From an uncultured Erysipelotrichaceae bacterium (GTDB taxonomy: Bacteria > Bacillota_I > Bacilli_A > Erysipelotrichales > Erysipelotrichaceae): a DNA stretch of 64,000 nt. The notes beneath the pieces are model-generated. The model saw only the letters and a program-made list of their open reading frames with translations, was not told where the DNA came from and ran no database searches. Positions 59,952-64,000 of the stretch are shown here, in pieces; the first letter of the stretch is position 1; each line of letters starts with the position of its first letter. Location of the stretch: NCBI GenBank assembly GCA_944326795.1, contig CALVFJ010000003.1, forward strand, positions 34,519 to 98,518. Reading direction: 5' to 3'. Position numbers and translations under genes: made by a program.

Positions 59952-62900
59952 ATGGGCAGCATGTTATTAAAAAATGCCTTCAAAACGATTAGTAAGACCA
60001 AAGGACGATTTTTTTCGATCTTAGCGATCGTGGCAGTAGGCGTAGCGTTTTTTTCTGGGGTACTAGCTAGTGCGCCTAACATGAAATATAATGTTGATCT
60101 ATATTTTGATAAATATAATTTGATGGATTATCGGATAGCCTCTAATTTTGGCCTTACGGAAGATGATATCAAAAGCCTCGAAGATATTGATGGTATCGAA
60201 GGAGTAATGCCCGCATACAGTGCTGATGTCATTGCCACGATAAATGATAAAGAAAGCGTTTTTCGGATCCATTCGTTAAATATCGATGATGTCGACCCTC
60301 AAAGCAAGGACTATATCAATCAGATCGTTATCTTAGAAGGGCGTTTACCTAATAAAAGCGGAGAATGCATCGTTGAAAGTTCGCAAATGATGGAAGATGC
60401 AATTGAAATCGGCGATAAGATCACGATCAGATCTGGCAATGATGATCCAATTGAAGATACCTTCAATACCACGACATATGAAGTAGTTGGCATCATGAAT
60501 ACCCCATATTATCTTTCATATGAAAAAGGTTCAACGAATATCGGGGGCGGAACGGTTAATTATTATATGTACGTTCCTAGCGGTGATTTTTCGATGGAAG
60601 TATATACCGAAGCATATCTAACGGTTGAGGGTGCTAAAGCATATAATAGCTATTCACAAAGTTATTTTGATTATATCGAAGATATAACCAATCAGTTGGA
60701 AAATTTAGGTATCGATCGTTCGGAAATCCGTCGTGCTGATATCTTAGAAGAAGCTCAAGAAGAATTGGACAAATACCAAAAAGAATATGAAGATGGCTTG
60801 CAAACATATAATGAAGAGATAGCGAAAGCAGAAAAAGAGATCGAAGATGGGAAAATGGATCTTTTAGAAGCGAGAGTTACCTTGCAATCGAATAAGGATA
60901 TTGCCCAAGCTCAATTTACTACGGCACAAACCCAAATAGATACGTATAAAGAACAATTAGATACGTTGCAACAACAATATGATAAACTTGATGCAGAATA
61001 TCAAAAAAGCAGTGCTGATGTTCTTAAACAAAGGGAGGAAACACAAAAGCAATTAGAAATAGCTCAAGGACAAGAGGCAACTGCAAAACAAGCTTATGAT
61101 GAGCAAAACGCCAAGTATTTGTCATTAAAAGATATAAGTGACAAAAAAAACACTGCTCAACAAGCTATTACAACTGCCGAAGCATCTAATGAAATGCTAA
61201 ACATTGAGCTGATTGCAAAAAAAAATGCATTGGAGCAAGCAACTACTGATGAAGAAAAAAATAAATTACAAACTGAAATAGATGAGATAGAGAAAACGAT
61301 TGCAGAAAATCAACAAACGATTATAGACAATCAAGGCATTATAACTGATATTGATACCAATTATCCAAATCTTGAACAAGATTTAAATGAAGCATCCATT
61401 GAGTTGGCTAAATCTCAAGCTGAATACGAGACTTATCATTCACAGGTCGAATTATATCAAGAAGCTATTAATAGCATAGATGAAGGACTATCATCCAGCA
61501 GACAGGTCTTAGATGCTTTAAAGGAACAAATTGATTATTACAATAAAAAAATGGAAGATGGTCAAAATGAATTAAATACGCAAAAAGCGCAAGCTGAAGT
61601 AGAATTTGCAAATGCAGAAAAAGAATTACAAAATGCAACTTATGACTTGGCACAAGGAGAAATCGAATTAGAAAATAAGAAAGCGGAAGGCCAGGAAGAA
61701 TTAGATGATGCATACGATGAATTGGTAAAGGCTCAGGATGAGATCAATAAGATCGAGGAAGCCAAATGGTATGTATTAGATCGCAATTCACATTATAGCT
61801 ATGTTGATTATGAAGGGGCCTGTGATAGGATCGCTGCTATCGCCAAGGTCTTTCCTGTGTTTTTCTACTTTGTAGCAGCTCTTGTTTGCTTGACAACGAT
61901 GACCAGGATGGTAGATGAAGAAAGAAGCGAGATCGGTACTTTGAAGGCTCTTGGTTATAACAATGGCAAGATTGCTTTTAAATATGTCTTCTATGCCGCG
62001 ATAGCCAGCATTTTAGGATCCATCGTTGGTTTGGCAGTTGGGGTCTTTGCTTTTCCATATATCATTTATACCGCTTGGAACATGATGTATCTATTGCCTT
62101 CGGCCATGCAATTTGAAATGCAATGGGATATCATGATTACTGCTACGCTTTTGTCGGTATTGATTACCACCGTAGCGTCGTTTGCTTCTTGTTATAAGTC
62201 GTTGGTTGAAGTACCTAGTGAATTAATGCGGCCTAAAGCACCAAAGATCGGTAAGAAGATCATGTTAGAAAGAATACCTTTGATCTGGAAACATTTATCT
62301 TTTACTTCAAAAGTAACTTTCCGTAATATTTTCCGCTATAAAAAACGTTTTATCATGACCGTGGTAGGCATTTCTGGTTGTACGGCACTGATCGTAGCCG
62401 GATTTGGTATCAAAGATTCGATCAATACGATTGTAGACAAGCAATTTGGTGAAATATTTAAATATAATGGCGTAGTATCTATAAATGATTCAATGACCAA
62501 TACCGAAAAAGCAGATCTAGTAACCAAAATCGAGAATAGTTCATCGATAAGTGAGGCATTTTTAAGCTATACGGCCAATGGAACCTTGACCTTTGATGGT
62601 GATGATCGCGATGTAACGATCTGTGTTATTGACGATAGTGAAACATTTGCAGATTTTTTCGATCTTCATGAACGTGAAAGCAAAGAACCATTGAGCCTTA
62701 GTGCAAATGGAATCATCATCACGGAAAGAATGGCTAATGCATTGGGAATTAAGGTTGGAGATCAAGTATCATTGGAAAATGTTGATGGGATGACCAGAAC
62801 ATTTACGGTTGATGGCATCTGTGAGAATTATGTTAATCATTATGTTTATATGACCAGTGCAGCCTTTAAAAACACTTATGATATTCGGGCCGTGAATAAT

Positions 62901-63440
62901 TCAATTTATGTAAAGGTTGACGAGCAATATCAAAATGATGATTCGGTTCCTGCACAAGAAATTAGCAAGCTAGAGGGCGTTGAGACCATGACTTTCAACA
63001 CAGCTATACGTAATAATTTTGAAGATATGATAAAGAGCCTAGACTATATAGTTGTCGTATTGATCGTTTCCGCAGGTGCCTTAGCTTTTGTCGTGCTATA
63101 TAATTTAACTAATGTCAATATTTCTGAAAGAACAAGAGAAATAGCGACCTTGATGGTCTTAGGTTTTAATAATCATGAAGTAAATCGTTATATTTACAAT
63201 GAAAACATCTTGTTAACCTTGATCGGTAGTTTTGTTGGTTTAGGCCTAGGCAAGATCTTACATTTGACGATCATGGTGGTCGTTGAACTTGATTACATCA
63301 TGTTTGGTAGGGTCATCAATAATATCAGCTATGTATATGCCGTGGTAATAACCTTAGTATTTGCCATGATCGTTAATCAGGTAATGAAGAAAAAATTACG
63401 CAATATTCCGATGGTTGAATCATTAAAGAGCGTAGAATGA
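59952..63440 (+). CDS. FtsX-like permease with long extracellular coiled coil
   Basis: 1162 residues. First membrane helix near 19-38 (FFSILAIVAVGVAFFSGVLA) and an extracellular MacB-like domain (about 40-260). A long charged coiled coil follows (about 265-595, rich in E, Q and K). FtsX helices are near 630-780, with a second extracellular domain and another FtsX set at about 1020-1150. With the TetR and ATPase genes it forms one operon. The coiled-coil part (about 60,900-61,650) differs in codon use from the rest, suggesting recombination or repeat expansion. Substrate unknown. Confidence 0.9.
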   Translation: MGSMLLKNAFKTISKTKGRFFSILAIVAVGVAFFSGVLASAPNMKYNVDLYFDKYNLMDYRIASNFGLTEDDIKSLEDIDGIEGVMPAYSADVIATINDKESVFRIHSLNIDDVDPQSKDYINQIVILEGRLPNKSGECIVESSQMMEDAIEIGDKITIRSGNDDPIEDTFNTTTYEVVGIMNTPYYLSYEKGSTNIGGGTVNYYMYVPSGDFSMEVYTEAYLTVEGAKAYNSYSQSYFDYIEDITNQLENLGIDRSEIRRADILEEAQEELDKYQKEYEDGLQTYNEEIAKAEKEIEDGKMDLLEARVTLQSNKDIAQAQFTTAQTQIDTYKEQLDTLQQQYDKLDAEYQKSSADVLKQREETQKQLEIAQGQEATAKQAYDEQNAKYLSLKDISDKKNTAQQAITTAEASNEMLNIELIAKKNALEQATTDEEKNKLQTEIDEIEKTIAENQQTIIDNQGIITDIDTNYPNLEQDLNEASIELAKSQAEYETYHSQVELYQEAINSIDEGLSSSRQVLDALKEQIDYYNKKMEDGQNELNTQKAQAEVEFANAEKELQNATYDLAQGEIELENKKAEGQEELDDAYDELVKAQDEINKIEEAKWYVLDRNSHYSYVDYEGACDRIAAIAKVFPVFFYFVAALVCLTTMTRMVDEERSEIGTLKALGYNNGKIAFKYVFYAAIASILGSIVGLAVGVFAFPYIIYTAWNMMYLLPSAMQFEMQWDIMITATLLSVLITTVASFASCYKSLVEVPSELMRPKAPKIGKKIMLERIPLIWKHLSFTSKVTFRNIFRYKKRFIMTVVGISGCTALIVAGFGIKDSINTIVDKQFGEIFKYNGVVSINDSMTNTEKADLVTKIENSSSISEAFLSYTANGTLTFDGDDRDVTICVIDDSETFADFFDLHERESKEPLSLSANGIIITERMANALGIKVGDQVSLENVDGMTRTFTVDGICENYVNHYVYMTSAAFKNTYDIRAVNNSIYVKVDEQYQNDDSVPAQEISKLEGVETMTFNTAIRNNFEDMIKSLDYIVVVLIVSAGALAFVVLYNLTNVNISERTREIATLMVLGFNNHEVNRYIYNENILLTLIGSFVGLGLGKILHLTIMVVVELDYIMFGRVINNISYVYAVVITLVFAMIVNQVMKKKLRNIPMVESLKSVE

Positions 63441-63499
63441 TGCGTTTTGCTTGCATTATTAAAATATTTAAAAGATAATATTATCAGGAGGACTAAATA

Positions 63500-63880
63500 A
63501 TGTCAAAAGAATTAAAATTTTATATTTGTGAACATTGTAAAAATGTAATCGTAAAGGTAAGCGATTCTCAGGTTCCAGTAGTATGCTGCGGATCTCCAAT
63601 GAAAGAATTAACAGCAAATACTACCGATGCTTCACAGGAAAAACATGTACCAGTAGTAACTAGGGAAAATAATATCATCAAGGTAACGGTGGGCAGTGAG
63701 ATCCATCCGATGACAGAGGCACATTATATTGAATTTATCGTCTTAGAAACAAAAAGTGGCTTTAGGGTTGCATATTTAAAACCAAATGATGTGCCAACAG
63801 TTGAATTCTATGGTGATGAACCTGTGATTGCTGTGTATGCTTACTGCAATCTGCATGGTTTATGGAAAACTAGTATCTAA
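63500..63880 (+). CDS. Desulfoferrodoxin (superoxide reductase)
   Basis: 126 residues. N-terminal rubredoxin-like iron site: CEHC near 10-13 and VVCCGSPM near 28. The superoxide reductase site has histidines in EKHVPVV and IHPMTEAHY and the closing CNLHGLW with its cysteine ligand. It reduces superoxide to peroxide in anaerobes without making oxygen. AGGAGG precedes the start. A terminator follows, then an intron-like sequence. Confidence 0.93.
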   Translation: MSKELKFYICEHCKNVIVKVSDSQVPVVCCGSPMKELTANTTDASQEKHVPVVTRENNIIKVTVGSEIHPMTEAHYIEFIVLETKSGFRVAYLKPNDVPTVEFYGDEPVIAVYAYCNLHGLWKTSI

Positions 63881-63891
63881 TATATCATGAT

Positions 63892-63923
63892 AAAAGATCC
63901 GATCAGCTGATCGGATCTTTTTA
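63892..63923 (+). terminator. Strong intrinsic terminator after desulfoferrodoxin
   Basis: A perfect palindrome AAAAGATCCGATCAG/CTGATCGGATCTTTT with a T-rich tail. It is also the probable target structure for the intron that follows. Confidence 0.9.
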
Positions 63924-63925
63924 TT

Positions 63926-64000
63926 GTGTGCCGGGCATGGCACTAATTCAGTTGGAGATAAACCAACCACAGGTAGTTACCGCCAAGTGTAGTGACCCAC
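63926..64000 (+). mobile_element. 5' end of a probable group IIC intron
   Basis: The sequence opens GTGTGCCGGGCATGG. It fits the GUGYG 5' end and the domain I start of bacterial group IIC introns as I remember them (for example the Oceanobacillus intron). It lies 3 bases past the terminator's T run, the place where group IIC introns characteristically insert. The reverse transcriptase and 3' end would lie outside the window. Confidence 0.7.

Noticed and set aside
63926..64000. The right-edge sequence as an rRNA or tRNA gene start
   Set aside because: It does not match the 5' end of 16S, 23S or 5S rRNA and forms no cloverleaf; the GTGTG start and position after a terminator fit a group IIC intron.

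Overview
The window comes from a low-GC Bacillota chromosome, most likely a gut member of the class Erysipelotrichia. The evidence is the AT-rich base composition, the phoH-ybeY-dgkA-cdd-era-recO-glyS-dnaG-rpoD-trmK order, YesM/YesN-type signalling beside an extracellular flavoprotein reductase, and small intrinsic terminators. Family and genus cannot be fixed from the sequence alone.

Left chromosomal arm (1-22.8 kb). It begins with a minus-strand operon (a pseudo-phosphatase, a membrane-anchored GH25 lysozyme and a gene that looks frameshifted at the window edge). Next come phoH, an ABC-F ATPase, an XRE regulator with a small partner, and a Na/Pi symporter on the opposite strand. The housekeeping run ybeY, dgkA, cdd, era, recO, glyS, dnaG, rpoD, trmK follows. 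After it lie an extracellular FAD lipoprotein reductase with its own two-component system, a HAD phosphatase, rpsT, fmt and lepA.

Prophage (about 22,821-56,081, 33 kb). A complete-looking temperate phage with short-tail (podovirus-like) gene content is inserted inside the 3' end of lepA, between lepA and hemW. The 11-bp core CCGCAGGAAGC is repeated exactly at both ends. The phage supplies a replacement LepA C-terminus, and the native tail is stranded 33 kb away in front of hemW. Order: a toxin-antitoxin-SecB-like chaperone (TAC) module; a large serine integrase; two opposed small RNAs; an AbiF/Abi_2 HEPN gene with another small transcript; a CI-like repressor with operators; a 432-bp structured region bounded by 31-nt inverted repeats; a tyrosine recombinase; a replication initiator whose own gene carries four iterons; dUTPase; many small early genes; an ArpU-like late regulator; and a late promoter with a leader hairpin. 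The late block follows: terminase, portal, scaffold, capsid, connector and tail genes, an M23 plus phosphodiester-glycosidase lysin, holins and a 2129-residue polyvalent virion protein.

Right chromosomal arm (56.1-64 kb). It holds hemW, a beta-hydroxyacid dehydrogenase, rpsO with a structured leader, a TetR-ABC-FtsX export/stress module and desulfoferrodoxin. The last 75 bases read as the 5' end of a group IIC intron placed just after the desulfoferrodoxin terminator.

The most interesting items are the lepA tail exchange, the prophage-borne TAC module, the AbiF locus with its candidate RNAs, the 432-bp structured RNA candidate, and a G9 tract at the end of a tail gene.
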